64,000 nt of DNA from CAVVYA01 sp963752345 (GCA_963752345.1 CAVVYA010000002.1:186001-250000); one strand, 5' to 3'; shown: positions 10,001-18,182, numbered from the stretch's first letter. Numbers and translations: made by a program. Notes: a model not told the origin generated them from the letters alone.

Positions 10001-11033
10001 ATGAAACGTCTCGTGGCCGCAACAGCGGTCTTGGCGGCGGCAGCTGCAGTCAGCGGTCCCGTTTCGGCACAAGATTTCTACGCCGGCAAACAGGTGCGGA
10101 TAATCGTCAGCTCGGCGTCCGGCGGCGGCTACGACGCCTACGCGCGCCTGCTGCAGCGCCACATGCCGAAATACATTCCCGGCAACCCGAGCACGATCGT
10201 GATGAACATGCCGGGTGCGGGCGGCCTGATCGCGGCCAATCATGTCGCCAACATCGCCGAGAAGGACGGCACGGTATTCGGCACCTTCAACCGCTACAGC
10301 GCGGTGATGCCGCTGCTCGGCAGCGACCAGGCCAAGTTCAAGGCCGAGGACTTCCAGTGGCTCGGCACGACGGCGAGCTACAGCGACAATTCCTATCTGC
10401 TGGTGATCCGCGCGGCGCTGCCGCACAAGACCATCGCCGACCTGCGCAATCCCGACATGCCGATCCATATCGGCAACACCGGCACCGACGTTCCCGCGAT
10501 TCTCAAAGAGGCGCTCGGGCTCAACTTCAAGCTGGTGAGCGGCTACAAGGGCAGCGACGAGATGGAGATCGCCTTCGAGCGCGGCGAGGTCGACGGCCAT
10601 ACCAGCGGCTACAATTCCATCCTGTCGCGTCATCCGGAATGGATCGAGAAAGGCTTCATCCGCCCGGTGATCCAGTTCGGCCGCATCGACCGCTTGCCCG
10701 CGCTCAAGGATGTGCCGACCGCGCGCGAGCTTGCCCAGAACTCCGTCGGACCGGGCGCTGGTCGAATTCGCCGAACTGCCGCTGCTTATGGCGCGGCCGT
10801 TCGCGGCACCCCCGGGGGTGCCGGCCGACCGCGTCGCCATGCTGCGCGCCGCCTTCATGAAGGTCATGGCCGATCCGGGATACATCGAGGACGGCAAGAA
10901 GCAGAAGCTGGAACTGACGCCGAAGAGCGGCGAGGAGGTCCAGGCGATCGTCGCCAGCCTGGCCAAGGTCGACCCCGCCGTCATCCAGCGCTATCTCAAG
11001 GCGCTCGGCGGCAAGCTGCCATCGGGCAACTGA
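10001..11033 (+). CDS. TctC/Bug-type periplasmic receptor (one frameshift)
   Basis: Secreted solute-binding protein of the tripartite tricarboxylate transporter receptor family. Start 10001 gives MKRLVAATAVLAAAAAV...VSAQ, a classic cleaved signal peptide. Family motifs follow: GKQVRIIVSSASGGGYD, HMPKYIPGNPSTIVMNMPGAGG, and GEVDGHT. The frame changes near 10738-10745, after ARELAQ; the other frame resumes with SDRALVEFAELPLLM and ends at 11033. No TctA or TctB membrane partner is present in the window, so the transported compound and the permease are unknown. It lies 31 bases behind its broken paralogue and ends at a strong bidirectional terminator. Confidence 0.8.
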
Positions 11034-11061
11034 ACGCGTCGCAAATCGCCGACGCGAAAAG

Positions 11062-11092
11062 AAAAAGGCCAGGACGACGTCCTGGCCTTTTT
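11062..11092. terminator. Bidirectional terminator, left copy of a duplicated hairpin
   Basis: A 14-bp perfect stem (AAAAAGGCCAGGAC / GTCCTGGCCTTTTT) with the 3-base loop GAC. A-run and T-run flank both sides, so it can stop the receptor gene on the + strand and the leftward lipoprotein operon on the - strand. The same stem recurs at 18152-18182. Confidence 0.9.
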
Positions 11093-11115
11093 CGTTTATG
11101 CAGCGGTCAGTGGTG

Positions 11116-11565
11116 TTACTGCGATATGAACCAGCCGCCGTTCGGCGCCTGACACGCGTAATTGGCCGGCGCGAATGGATCGTTCGACATTAGCGCCTGA
11201 CAATTGGATGCGGTCCAATTGCCGTAGCGCGGAACATAGGCGCGCGGTAACGCCCTCGGAGCGCCGTAGTAAGGACGCGGCGCGTAGCCAAAGTAGGGGT
11301 TTGGTACTTGCTGCGGAATGCGCTGGCTGTAATGGGCCTGGTCTGCTCGGTCCAAGCTCGCTCCCGCTTCAGACCCGATCAGGGCACCCAGCAATGCGCC
11401 AGCCCCGGTGGTGGCAAGCTGCCCTGTGCCAGAGCCGAATTGCGCGCCGGCAACCGCGCCGCCGACTCCGCCCAGCAGGGCGCCGGCCGGCTGCTTATAG
11501 CCGCCGGTATTGGAACAACCGCTTAAAACCGCGGCACTCAAGATGGCTATGGCTATCGATCGCAC
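11116..11565 (-). CDS. Glycine-zipper outer-membrane lipoprotein
   Basis: A 149-aa predicted lipoprotein, last gene of a six-gene leftward operon. The start is chosen at GTG 11565 because GGGAGG lies 6 bases upstream; longer in-frame starts would bury the signal. The signal peptide (MRSIAIAILSAAVLSGC) ends in a lipobox LSGC. Residues about 25-70 form a glycine zipper (GALLGGVGGAVAGAQ, GALLGALIGSEAGAS), which usually inserts in or oligomerises at the outer membrane. The C-terminal half is Tyr/Pro-rich with three Cys. It lies 40 bases downstream of the gene before it. No precise function is known. Confidence 0.8.
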   Translation of the reverse strand: MRSIAIAILSAAVLSGCSNTGGYKQPAGALLGGVGGAVAGAQFGSGTGQLATTGAGALLGALIGSEAGASLDRADQAHYSQRIPQQVPNPYFGYAPRPYYGAPRALPRAYVPRYGNWTASNCQALMSNDPFAPANYACQAPNGGWFISQ

Positions 11566-11605
11566 GATGCACCTCCCGCACATTGAGGCCGGACGCGAAT
11601 ACCCC

Positions 11606-12493
11606 TTAACGCCACACGCCCAGCAGCGCCGACATGGTCTCGAGCGCCAACGTATTGCCGACATCATCGACACCGTAGGACTGGGTGGCCCGTTCGAAGC
11701 CCTGATTTGTCGCGACATAGCGCGGTGGTCCTTCTTCCCTGGGGACCGCCCTGGAGACCACGTTCGTTACGATCATCCCGCTCTTCAGGTCCTTGATCGC
11801 GACGCGAAAAGCGAAGCCCGACGGCGACGTCTGATCGGGCGTCTGCAGCACCTCCATGAGAAGGTCCGCCTTGGCGGCGAGGGCGGCGGCTTCGATCCCC
11901 TGCAGGTTGGGACGTCCGTCCGGATTTTTTGCTTCTGCGGAGCCGCGAATTATCAAATTTCGATCGATCAGCCGGCCGCCTGCATTGAGAAAGGCGTTGG
12001 TGAAGCCGTTCTCGAATTGCCAGTCGTTGAGCTCTGCGAAACCGGGACGGCGCGGCGCCGAATTGATCGGCCCATCGCGGCGGTCGATGTCGGTCGTCTT
12101 GTCGAACGAGCTGGTGTTCTGAGTCATGGAGGTGACGCCATCCAAGCTGCGCGTCTCGTCATGGGTGCGCGTCGATTCCGCGCCGCCGGTCGACCGGATC
12201 CGCAAGCCATCGCGATAGGTGGTGGCCACCTGGTCGCTGAGCTGTCGATTCCAGAACACCGCCAGCCGCGGCTGCTTGCGTGCGCTATAGGCGGAACGAA
12301 AACGCTGCAGCACGGCGTCTTCGGCGCGTGGTGTGGGCGCCGGCGGCGCGAGCACTAGCGGTGTTTCGTTGCGATAAAACGCGCCGTTCACCCTCGATTT
12401 ACGTTCCGTTTGGGCTGAAATTGGCTGATCCAGAGCCAATCCAGCTACCGAAAAACACATCAATGTGCTGAACAAGACAATCGGACTACACAT
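11606..12493 (-). CDS. Secreted protein with a possible CsgG/LpoB-like fold
   Basis: A 295-aa exported protein. ATG 12493 has AGAGGAA upstream and starts a signal peptide (MCSPIVLFSTLMCF...ISAQ). The central part (about residues 155-260) has the pattern of CsgG/FlgO/LpoB-type domains: FLNAGGRLIDRNLIIRG, an Ala-rich helix ending KADLLMEV, and FRVAIKDLKSGMIVTNV. This similarity is by eye and modest. The N-terminal third is polar and low in complexity. It lies in the operon 60 bases behind the secreted protein at 12554 and may act with the LpoB-like product. No catalytic residues are apparent. Confidence 0.65.
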   Translation of the reverse strand: MCSPIVLFSTLMCFSVAGLALDQPISAQTERKSRVNGAFYRNETPLVLAPPAPTPRAEDAVLQRFRSAYSARKQPRLAVFWNRQLSDQVATTYRDGLRIRSTGGAESTRTHDETRSLDGVTSMTQNTSSFDKTTDIDRRDGPINSAPRRPGFAELNDWQFENGFTNAFLNAGGRLIDRNLIIRGSAEAKNPDGRPNLQGIEAAALAAKADLLMEVLQTPDQTSPSGFAFRVAIKDLKSGMIVTNVVSRAVPREEGPPRYVATNQGFERATQSYGVDDVGNTLALETMSALLGVWR

Positions 12494-12553
12494 TTCATGT
12501 TCCTCTGAGGAAAAATGGACTATCTCACATTTTGTAACAACGCCCATTACGCC

Positions 12554-13739
12554 CTACCCGCAACGTCCACCAATTTTTGTACAGGGCCGAGGGCCGCTCC
12601 CGGATTGACCGGACGACGATGGGCTTAGCCTAGTTCTGTTGTCTGCTGATTGAGGGGGAGTCCCGAACGTGCCATTGCCACCCCCGGCGCTATAGAGATC
12701 GGAGAGGCTCCTGCCATTGTTATATTGCGCAGAAAGCGCCCTGGGGTCGTAAGCTGGGTCGGGCATAGTACCCACTGTCGGATTTACGAGCGAAGTTGGT
12801 TTAGGGTTGTAAGTTGTGATACTATTCACCACTGCGCCTAGAATCTCGAAGCCAGAACTGCCGCCGCTTTCGCCTGAGCTGGGAGTGTAGGAACGGGAAG
12901 CGCGCTCGGACGCGGCCTGGCTCTCGCGCTGCTGCTTCAACTGCTCAAACTTGCGGCGCTGCTCCTGCAATTTCGCTCGATGTGCGGGAATATCCGTATC
13001 CGCTCGCTCAAGAATTTCGGCCTCTTTCCGTGCAAAATACTTATCAACAGCCAAGCCGGTGATGAAGTTTCCACCGTCGATTGCGGTGCCCGCTAAACCG
13101 ACGCCGGTATCACATCCCTTCATGCCCGCCTCAAGTGCGCCAGCAATACAGGAGGCCCCTTTTGCGATGCTGTTGCTGCTGTATTCGAGGGCTTTCGCAA
13201 CGCTGCCCTTCTGGGTGTATTCGTAAACCTTGGCCATGTCAGCGCCGATATGGACCAGGCCGCTTCCTGCCACTCCAGTCACATCGTATGCGTTTCGCAC
13301 AAATTCGACCTTGTCACCGTCTCTGAGCGCCACCACCGCCCCCGCACCACCTCCAATTCTGGAAAGCCCGCCGCCGACGTTTTCCATCCCGCGAGAGAGC
13401 CTGGAAGCGCCAGAAGGGGGCACATCGGCATGGAAGTGCGACACTGCTTCGTGAGGGGAGTTCAGGTACATCCATCTTTGTCTCGATGCTGCGTAGCGTT
13501 GCTCCACTAGCGTCCAGAAGAGACCCAGATCCGCCAGATACGGTTCCCAGCGTGCCGATGGAATCCGCATTTTTATCGACAAAGAGCAAAACCCGGTCCC
13601 TAACGGATGGTGCTCGCTCGCTCGAGGTTCTGCTTACTCCATTGTCGAGGCTCCAAACACTCCCACTGATCATTTGAGCCAGAGCAACGGCTGGAACAGC
13701 AGCAACTGTGCAGGCGAACATCAATCCAAGCAATTTCAT
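12554..13739 (-). CDS. Unknown secreted Gly/Ala-rich protein (one frameshift)
   Basis: I do not recognise a family. ATG 13739 has AAGGAGG upstream and begins a signal peptide cleaved after AVALA. The frame changes at a GGGG run (13455-13458; CCCC in the coding strand). Removing one base joins the N-terminal part (SIETKMDVPELP) to HEAVSHFHADVPP and gives about 394 aa. The middle is Gly/Ala-rich with weakly hydrophobic stretches (GVGLAGTAIDGGNFITGLAV), followed by a charged coiled coil (HRAKLQEQRRKFEQLKQQRE, roughly 250-290) and a Ser/Gly/Pro-rich tail ending in Cys. It is the only non-lipoprotein in the first four operon genes and could be the exported cargo. Confidence 0.65.
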
Positions 13740-13762
13740 CTATGCCTCCTTCAGAAGATGCC

Positions 13763-14248
13763 CTACCGCCCCTCGCGAACTTCGATGATGAAACTCGAGA
13801 CTTGCGTGGTCGAAGCCGATAGCTCGGTGTAAACCCCCATCGCCCGTGCCGGCAGAAACACTCTCCTCCATGCCGATACGGACTCGGTCGGTGCTTGCTG
13901 CGCGGTGAGGAAGTGAGTGCGGCCTTCGACCTGCAGCGGGAAGTCCGTGCAGTTCACCAGCCGGCTCATCACCTCGACGGTGTCGGCCTCAGTCCGGCGC
14001 GCACCTGTGGTCTGCACCAACACCTTGTTGGTGATCGCCGGGTCGGTCATGCTCACCGCGTTAAGGGGCACATCGGTCATGGTGCCTGGCACAGGTCCCA
14101 CCAAGACGGGTCCAGGAGCGCGCTGCGCAGCCAGCATCGGCGTGAAATCGCATCCGACTGTCGGCGCGATGGCGACGGGTTGCTGGCACGCCGCTAGAAA
14201 ACCGAGAAGGACAACAACTGAAGGTGAGGTAAGTCCCGGTAAACTCAT
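13763..14248 (-). CDS. YcfL-like (DUF1425-type) lipoprotein
   Basis: A 161-aa predicted lipoprotein with a signal sequence ending LAAC and a ribosome site GAGG. The body resembles YcfL/DUF1425: DPAITNKVLVQTTGARRTEADTV, then a segment on common versus modified residues (LVNCTDFPLQVEGRTHF) and a final beta region (VSSFIIEVREGR). In E. coli ycfL lies next to lpoB; here a YcfL-like gene sits in one operon with an LpoB-like gene, which supports both calls. The stop of the COG3014-like gene lies only 12 bases upstream, so co-translation is likely. The function of YcfL itself is not established. Confidence 0.7.
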   Translation of the reverse strand: MSLPGLTSPSVVVLLGFLAACQQPVAIAPTVGCDFTPMLAAQRAPGPVLVGPVPGTMTDVPLNAVSMTDPAITNKVLVQTTGARRTEADTVEVMSRLVNCTDFPLQVEGRTHFLTAQQAPTESVSAWRRVFLPARAMGVYTELSASTTQVSSFIIEVREGR

Positions 14249-14260
14249 GCTGTATCCTCG

Positions 14261-15487
14261 TTAGCGGACGGACGCGACGGCACCCGGCGCGCTGTCCGGG
14301 ATGGAGAGCGCCGATTTCGAACGGGCCCAAGCGAGGCTGCAATTTTGAGTCGTGGAGACCTTGACTGGCGTCGGTGCGCCACCCGGCAAGAATTCTACCG
14401 CGATCGGCGTGGTCGCCGGTAGCTCGCTTGTGGCGAAGAACAGCTCGCCCGGCAAATTGTCCCAATAACGGATATCCGCTTGCGGCATGGTCGCGGCCGC
14501 CGCGGCGTGCGCCATGAGCCCGAACAACCCGACGAGCGCGCCTGCGGCTTGCATATCGCTGTTTCCGCTATAGGCGCCGGCAGTCATTATTCCGATGCCC
14601 GCTCCCATCGCGACATTGCCGACGGTTTGCGCACCGTCCTTGAATTCCGCTTTTCCGGCGTTGATCGTGTCGACTGCGCGACCGCCTCGGGTCGATGCCT
14701 GCCAATAGAGGTCCTCGGCACGACGCGCCACCAGCTTTTTAGCGCCGACGCTGAAGTTCACCGATTGCTCGGTGGCCTCGCCGCGTTGGTATTTCAACAG
14801 GTGCTTGAATTCCCCTTCCGCGACCTTGCGTGGCGCAGAACCCGCTTCGGCGATGAGCAGGACGCGATGGTTCGCGGGCGGCGCGCCGAAATCGCTTTTG
14901 ATTTTTGCTGCCTCATTGAAGTCGTCAGCGGCTAGCGGGCTGCCTTTGCATTTCGCGGCCCAGCCGCTCAAGAAGGCGAGCGAGGCGAAATCGGCATTGT
15001 ATCTCTGATCCTCGGCAAACGTGTCTTGCAGAAGGCCGCCCTGAAAGCTGGCACGGGCGTTATCGAAATCCCCGGCTTTCAGATAAAGCAATCCGCGATA
15101 GTAATAGACCATTGCGCGCTCATAGGCTTCGCCTTTGAAGTCCTTGATGTTCTCTTTCGTGAACGTCGAGCGCGCCGACTCCGCGGCCGGGTTGTTGGCG
15201 TAAATCGCTTCGATCCGCATCAACGCCTCGTCGAACGATTTTGCCGCGAAATCATCCTCGCCCAACTCGAACGCCGCCAGTCCGGCTCTCATGTGATTGA
15301 GGGCGATGTTTCGATCGCCTTCCTTGAGCACTCGGGCATACAGGCGATGCGTTTGCACCGGCTTATCGGCCAAATACGAGGTCATCACCTCAGGCTGGAT
15401 CTCGACTTCGCGTTCGTGACTTTGTGTGGTGACGCAACCAGCCAATAAGACCAGCGAAACGCCGGACAATAGGACTCCCCTGAGCAT
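14261..15487 (-). CDS. COG3014-like TPR lipoprotein
   Basis: A 408-aa lipoprotein (MLRGVLLSGVSLVLLAGC, lipobox LAGC; GGGGGA ribosome site). Residues about 45-190 carry TPR-like helical repeats (NHMRAGLAAFELGEDDFAAKS, YERAMVYYYRGLLYLKAGDFDNAR), suited to protein contacts. A Gly/Ala-rich hydrophobic patch (about 285-330) may lie on or in the membrane, and the end is a small beta domain. The architecture matches the COG3014 lipoproteins found beside LpoB/CsgG-type and YcfL-type genes. Most likely it is a periplasm-facing scaffold for the complex made by this operon. No enzymatic motif is visible. Confidence 0.7.
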   Translation of the reverse strand: MLRGVLLSGVSLVLLAGCVTTQSHEREVEIQPEVMTSYLADKPVQTHRLYARVLKEGDRNIALNHMRAGLAAFELGEDDFAAKSFDEALMRIEAIYANNPAAESARSTFTKENIKDFKGEAYERAMVYYYRGLLYLKAGDFDNARASFQGGLLQDTFAEDQRYNADFASLAFLSGWAAKCKGSPLAADDFNEAAKIKSDFGAPPANHRVLLIAEAGSAPRKVAEGEFKHLLKYQRGEATEQSVNFSVGAKKLVARRAEDLYWQASTRGGRAVDTINAGKAEFKDGAQTVGNVAMGAGIGIMTAGAYSGNSDMQAAGALVGLFGLMAHAAAAATMPQADIRYWDNLPGELFFATSELPATTPIAVEFLPGGAPTPVKVSTTQNCSLAWARSKSALSIPDSAPGAVASVR

Positions 15488-15517
15488 TTTATCCCCCGAT
15501 ATTGCTCGTCTGATGCT

Positions 15518-16156
15518 TCAGCGGTAGACGACGTCGTCTGCAGCTGCTCGCTTGAACTCGTATTGGTTTGCCCACACCGAGACGGAGCGCTCCAGATCGA
15601 TCATCTCGAAGGTGATTAGGTTGTAGCGCTGGATCATTCCACGTGAGTCTTTCTGGTCGTGGCTCATGATCTTGCCAATGAGCTGGTAGTCGGCACCCGC
15701 AACGGCCCGTGTAAGCCCTCGCGTTCCGACATCGGTGATTCCTTGGCGCTTGAGGTCCCGCGCCTTCGCTGAAGCGGCGGCGGCCGCCTGACTGATGAAC
15801 ACCATGCGGCCATTCGCGGATCGTGTGAGTTCGATTCGCAATCGCTCTACTATGAGGTTTTTATTGATGCGCTGGCTGCTTTCGTTGTCGAAATTGCTCG
15901 CGTCGATGATCACTTGTGGAGGGTTTGGGGCGTTTGCGAGCCGTGGGTTGGCGAGCATGTCGCGCATCATGCGGTCGGTCATGCCAACGATGTCCTGGCT
16001 CTCGATGCCAACACCGGCCACGGGACCCCTGGTCCCTACGTCCAGTTCGACCGTGGGGGAGCCCGCGGCGTTATGGACGGGGGACGTTGTTTGACATGCC
16101 GCGGTCAACCCCGCCGACAAAACGATACCCATGAGCCGTGAGGCCTTACTAATCAT
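15518..16156 (-). CDS. LpoB-like penicillin-binding protein activator lipoprotein
   Basis: First gene of the operon, 212 aa. The signal peptide ends in a lipobox (LTAAC) at residue 21. The domain from about 60 to 205 matches the LpoB family: VIIDASNFDNESSQRINKN, VERLRIELTRSANGRMVFI, a TRAVAGADYQLIGKI beta-helix-beta, and ITFEMIDLERSVSVWANQYEFKR. E. coli LpoB spans the periplasm from the outer membrane to activate PBP1B. Here the N-terminal linker is short, so reach to a PBP is uncertain and the domain may serve another secretion or assembly task (the CsgG fold is related). A 36-bp repeat containing an inverted repeat lies 75-110 bases upstream. Confidence 0.78.
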   Translation of the reverse strand: MISKASRLMGIVLSAGLTAACQTTSPVHNAAGSPTVELDVGTRGPVAGVGIESQDIVGMTDRMMRDMLANPRLANAPNPPQVIIDASNFDNESSQRINKNLIVERLRIELTRSANGRMVFISQAAAAASAKARDLKRQGITDVGTRGLTRAVAGADYQLIGKIMSHDQKDSRGMIQRYNLITFEMIDLERSVSVWANQYEFKRAAADDVVYR

Positions 16157-16230
16157 GACAGTCCCCCCGAGATAGCCAGACAGCAGAATGAATTCAGCGA
16201 GGGGATAGTATTCGCGCTAAAAGGCCGCGG

Positions 16231-16267
16231 GTATTATCAGCCTTGATAAGTTAGGGGTGCTTACGCC
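16231..16267 (-). promoter_or_regulatory. Inverted-repeat operator candidate, copy 1 (upstream of the LpoB-like operon)
   Basis: TTATCA-GCCT-TGATAA (16234-16249) is a perfect 6-bp inverted repeat inside a longer conserved block, GTATTATC-N6-GATAAGTTAGGG-N3-CTTAC. The same block recurs at 16780-16817. Its place before the six-gene operon and beside LuxR-type genes suggests a regulator binding site overlapping a promoter. Confidence 0.55.
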
Positions 16268-16287
16268 AATCGTGCCACCGCTGCACG

Positions 16288-16566
16288 TCAAGGGTTCAGA
16301 TCGACACCGGAGAACTGCAACGGGCTTAGAAGCACGAGACGGACCAAATCGATTTGGCGCCGTACGCCTGTCTTGTTGAAAATCGATTGAATGTGCTTAC
16401 GCACTGTTGCCATGCTGATTTGAAGCTCGGCTTGAATATTTTCGGGCGTCGCGCCGTTGACGAGCGCTTGTAGTACTCGGGCTTCTTTCGCAGTAAGGCC
16501 GTAGAACTGAATAAATCCAGTCGCGAGCTTCACCGATCGCCGCGCCGGATTATTCAGTAATCTCAT
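16288..16566 (-). CDS. Single-domain LuxR-type HTH protein
   Basis: A 92-aa protein made only of the DNA-binding end of a LuxR-type regulator: LTAKEARVLQALVNGATPEN, the recognition helix region ISMATVRKHIQSIFNKTGV and RQIDLVRLVLLSPLQFSG. It is clearly paralogous to the last 90 residues of the 401-aa regulator at 16905, which shares RQIDLVRLVL and SPLQF. AAGGATCACTG before the ATG suggests it is translated. It may compete with or assist the full regulator, or be a remnant of a partial duplication. It is read leftward towards the operon, whose start lies 131 bases further on. Confidence 0.8.
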   Translation of the reverse strand: MRLLNNPARRSVKLATGFIQFYGLTAKEARVLQALVNGATPENIQAELQISMATVRKHIQSIFNKTGVRRQIDLVRLVLLSPLQFSGVDLNP

Positions 16567-16779
16567 CAGTGATCCTTGCTTGAACGTCTACGAATAAAAA
16601 TGTAGGCCACCGTCCGCACCGCGCCGGTAACGGCAAACGGCCTCCCGACAACCAGCCGCTCTTCAGTCCGTTCACGCATGCTTACGCGTATGCTTGCGGC
16701 TACAGCTCCGCTCCTGTGCCGGAAAGCATTCCGACAAGGAAGAAGCGCCTCAACACATATCGTCGTGGCGGTGCGGACA

Positions 16780-16817
16780 GTATTATCGGTTTAGATAAGT
16801 TAGGGAGCCTTACAGCC
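16780..16817 (-). promoter_or_regulatory. Inverted-repeat operator candidate, copy 2 (upstream of the short LuxR gene)
   Basis: TTATC-GGTTTA-GATAA (16783-16798) keeps the outer arms of copy 1 and is followed by the same GTTAGGG and a CTTAC a few bases on. It lies about 215 bases before the short LuxR-type gene and about 90 bases behind the stop of the long one. Confidence 0.5.
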
Positions 16818-16829
16818 GTACATGCGTCA

Positions 16830-16851
16830 GTTGACCAACACGTTGGCCAAC
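16830..16851. repeat. Pair of 10-bp palindromes
   Basis: GTTGACCAAC (16830-16839, one central mismatch) and GTTGGCCAAC (16842-16851, perfect) are spaced 12 bases start to start, roughly one helical turn. They could bind a dimeric regulator. Confidence 0.45.
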
Positions 16852-16904
16852 GACTTTTACGACGGTAGGAGACGGGCACGCGGCAGGAATACCAAATTGG
16901 TTTC

Positions 16905-18110
16905 CTATTCGGTGCCCGTGAACTGAAGTGGGCTGGTCAGCACGAGCCGCACAAGATCGATTTGACGATTCACGCCGGCTTTGCAGAAAATCGTTTGAAG
17001 GTGCTTACGCACTGTCGCCATGCTGATCCCGAACAGGGCTTGGGCATTCTCTGGAGTTGCGCCATTGACGAGTGCTTCCAGCAATCGTGCTTCTGTCGGT
17101 GTAAAGGCGTAGGACTTTATAAAAGCGGGCGATAACCTCACGCGTGGTCTTGTTTCTGGGTCGCTTACAAACAAGATTGCGTGTCGTCCGGAGAGCGCCA
17201 GTTCGCCCGACAGCGTGGATCCTCCAGGCACAACCGAGACGACTAGCGGCCGATTTCTCGAGGGTCGCGCCAGAAGAATGGACTCCGCGGCCGCGAAACT
17301 TTGGTTCAGACCGGCTACGAGCGCTTGCGCCACAAGCTTCAGCAATGCAGCGGTTTCCTGCGGACGGCAGGCGGCCAAACCGTCGGGGGTGCTCCGTAAA
17401 CCGTCACCCGATGCGACGAGGGCCTCAGCCGTTCGGTTCATAATAACGGGCTTCGCCTGTTCGTCCAGGACCACGACACCTGTCGGTAGCCGGTCGAGTA
17501 TTTCGACCAGCATCTGTCCTCTGCGTTGCAGGGTGTCGAGACGGCGTTGTATCAGGAGCGCGCGGCGGAGATGCGGCAGCAAAAGCGTAAGGCGCTTGAT
17601 GTCTACGTCTTCAAAGGCGCCTGCGCGAGGGGATCGTTGGATTGCGATGGCGGCGATGACATCGTTCGAGTTTTCCAACGCGCCCCCGAGGTGGTAGCGA
17701 AAATCGAAAGGTGCGAGAAATTCCTGGTAATACTCGCTACGGTCCATCTCGGCTTCGGTGATGAACATTGGCTCGTGCAGAAGCGAGCCAGCAGGCAAAT
17801 GTTGAGCGGCAGCGAAACGTATATCCGTCTTGATGTAGTGTTCGGTATAGAGCTTCACAATTTCATTGCAAAACCCCGACTGAAGGATGAACGTCGGCTG
17901 ATTCTCGCGAAAATCCTTGTCGGATATGGCGACGCCATTTCCGCCAAAGACATTCACCAAATTACCTAGAGTAGATGACCATTGCGCGGGCTCAAGTGCC
18001 AAATCGTAGATTTCGCCGATCAATGCTTGAAGTTGGTCGCAATCTGACACGGTCGCTCCCCCGAACCCACCGTTTGTAAATCTGTCTTTCATTCGTACAG
18101 AAATAGCCAT
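16905..18110 (-). CDS. LuxR-family transcriptional regulator with PAS-like domain
   Basis: A 401-aa regulator. Residues 20-200 form an unrecognised sensor-like region (not a clear acyl-homoserine-lactone domain). Residues about 205-300 look PAS-like (ILDRLPTGVVVLDEQAKPVIMNRTAEAL). The C-terminus (about 335-395) is a LuxR HTH: FTPTEARLLEALVNGATPEN, ISMATVRKHLQTIFCKAGV, RQIDLVRLVL. The start is uncertain: ATG 18110 and ATG 18092 are both in frame and neither has a good ribosome site. Only about 40 bases separate the start from the terminator at 18152, so its promoter must be short or overlap that repeat. It is the likely controller of the island operon. Confidence 0.82.
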   Translation of the reverse strand: MAISVRMKDRFTNGGFGGATVSDCDQLQALIGEIYDLALEPAQWSSTLGNLVNVFGGNGVAISDKDFRENQPTFILQSGFCNEIVKLYTEHYIKTDIRFAAAQHLPAGSLLHEPMFITEAEMDRSEYYQEFLAPFDFRYHLGGALENSNDVIAAIAIQRSPRAGAFEDVDIKRLTLLLPHLRRALLIQRRLDTLQRRGQMLVEILDRLPTGVVVLDEQAKPVIMNRTAEALVASGDGLRSTPDGLAACRPQETAALLKLVAQALVAGLNQSFAAAESILLARPSRNRPLVVSVVPGGSTLSGELALSGRHAILFVSDPETRPRVRLSPAFIKSYAFTPTEARLLEALVNGATPENAQALFGISMATVRKHLQTIFCKAGVNRQIDLVRLVLTSPLQFTGTE

Positions 18111-18151
18111 CTAAGATTTTTCGTACTCATTTTGAATATTGGTACGCAAAG

Positions 18152-18182
18152 AAAAAGGCCAGGACATCGTCCTGGCCTTTTT
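18152..18182. terminator. Bidirectional terminator, right copy of the duplicated hairpin
   Basis: The same 14-bp stem as at 11062-11092 (AAAAAGGCCAGGAC / GTCCTGGCCTTTTT) with loop ATC. Even the preceding AAAG and the A/T runs match. It ends the leftward glnE-bcp transcript. Confidence 0.9.

Larger units (their letters stand above)
16567..16904. other. Intergenic region between the two LuxR-type genes
   Basis: No gene is visible. It holds the second copy of the inverted-repeat block (16780-16817), a pair of 10-bp palindromes (16830-16851), and near-direct repeats (GCTTACGCGTATGCTTGCG, near 16680-16700). Confidence 0.6.
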
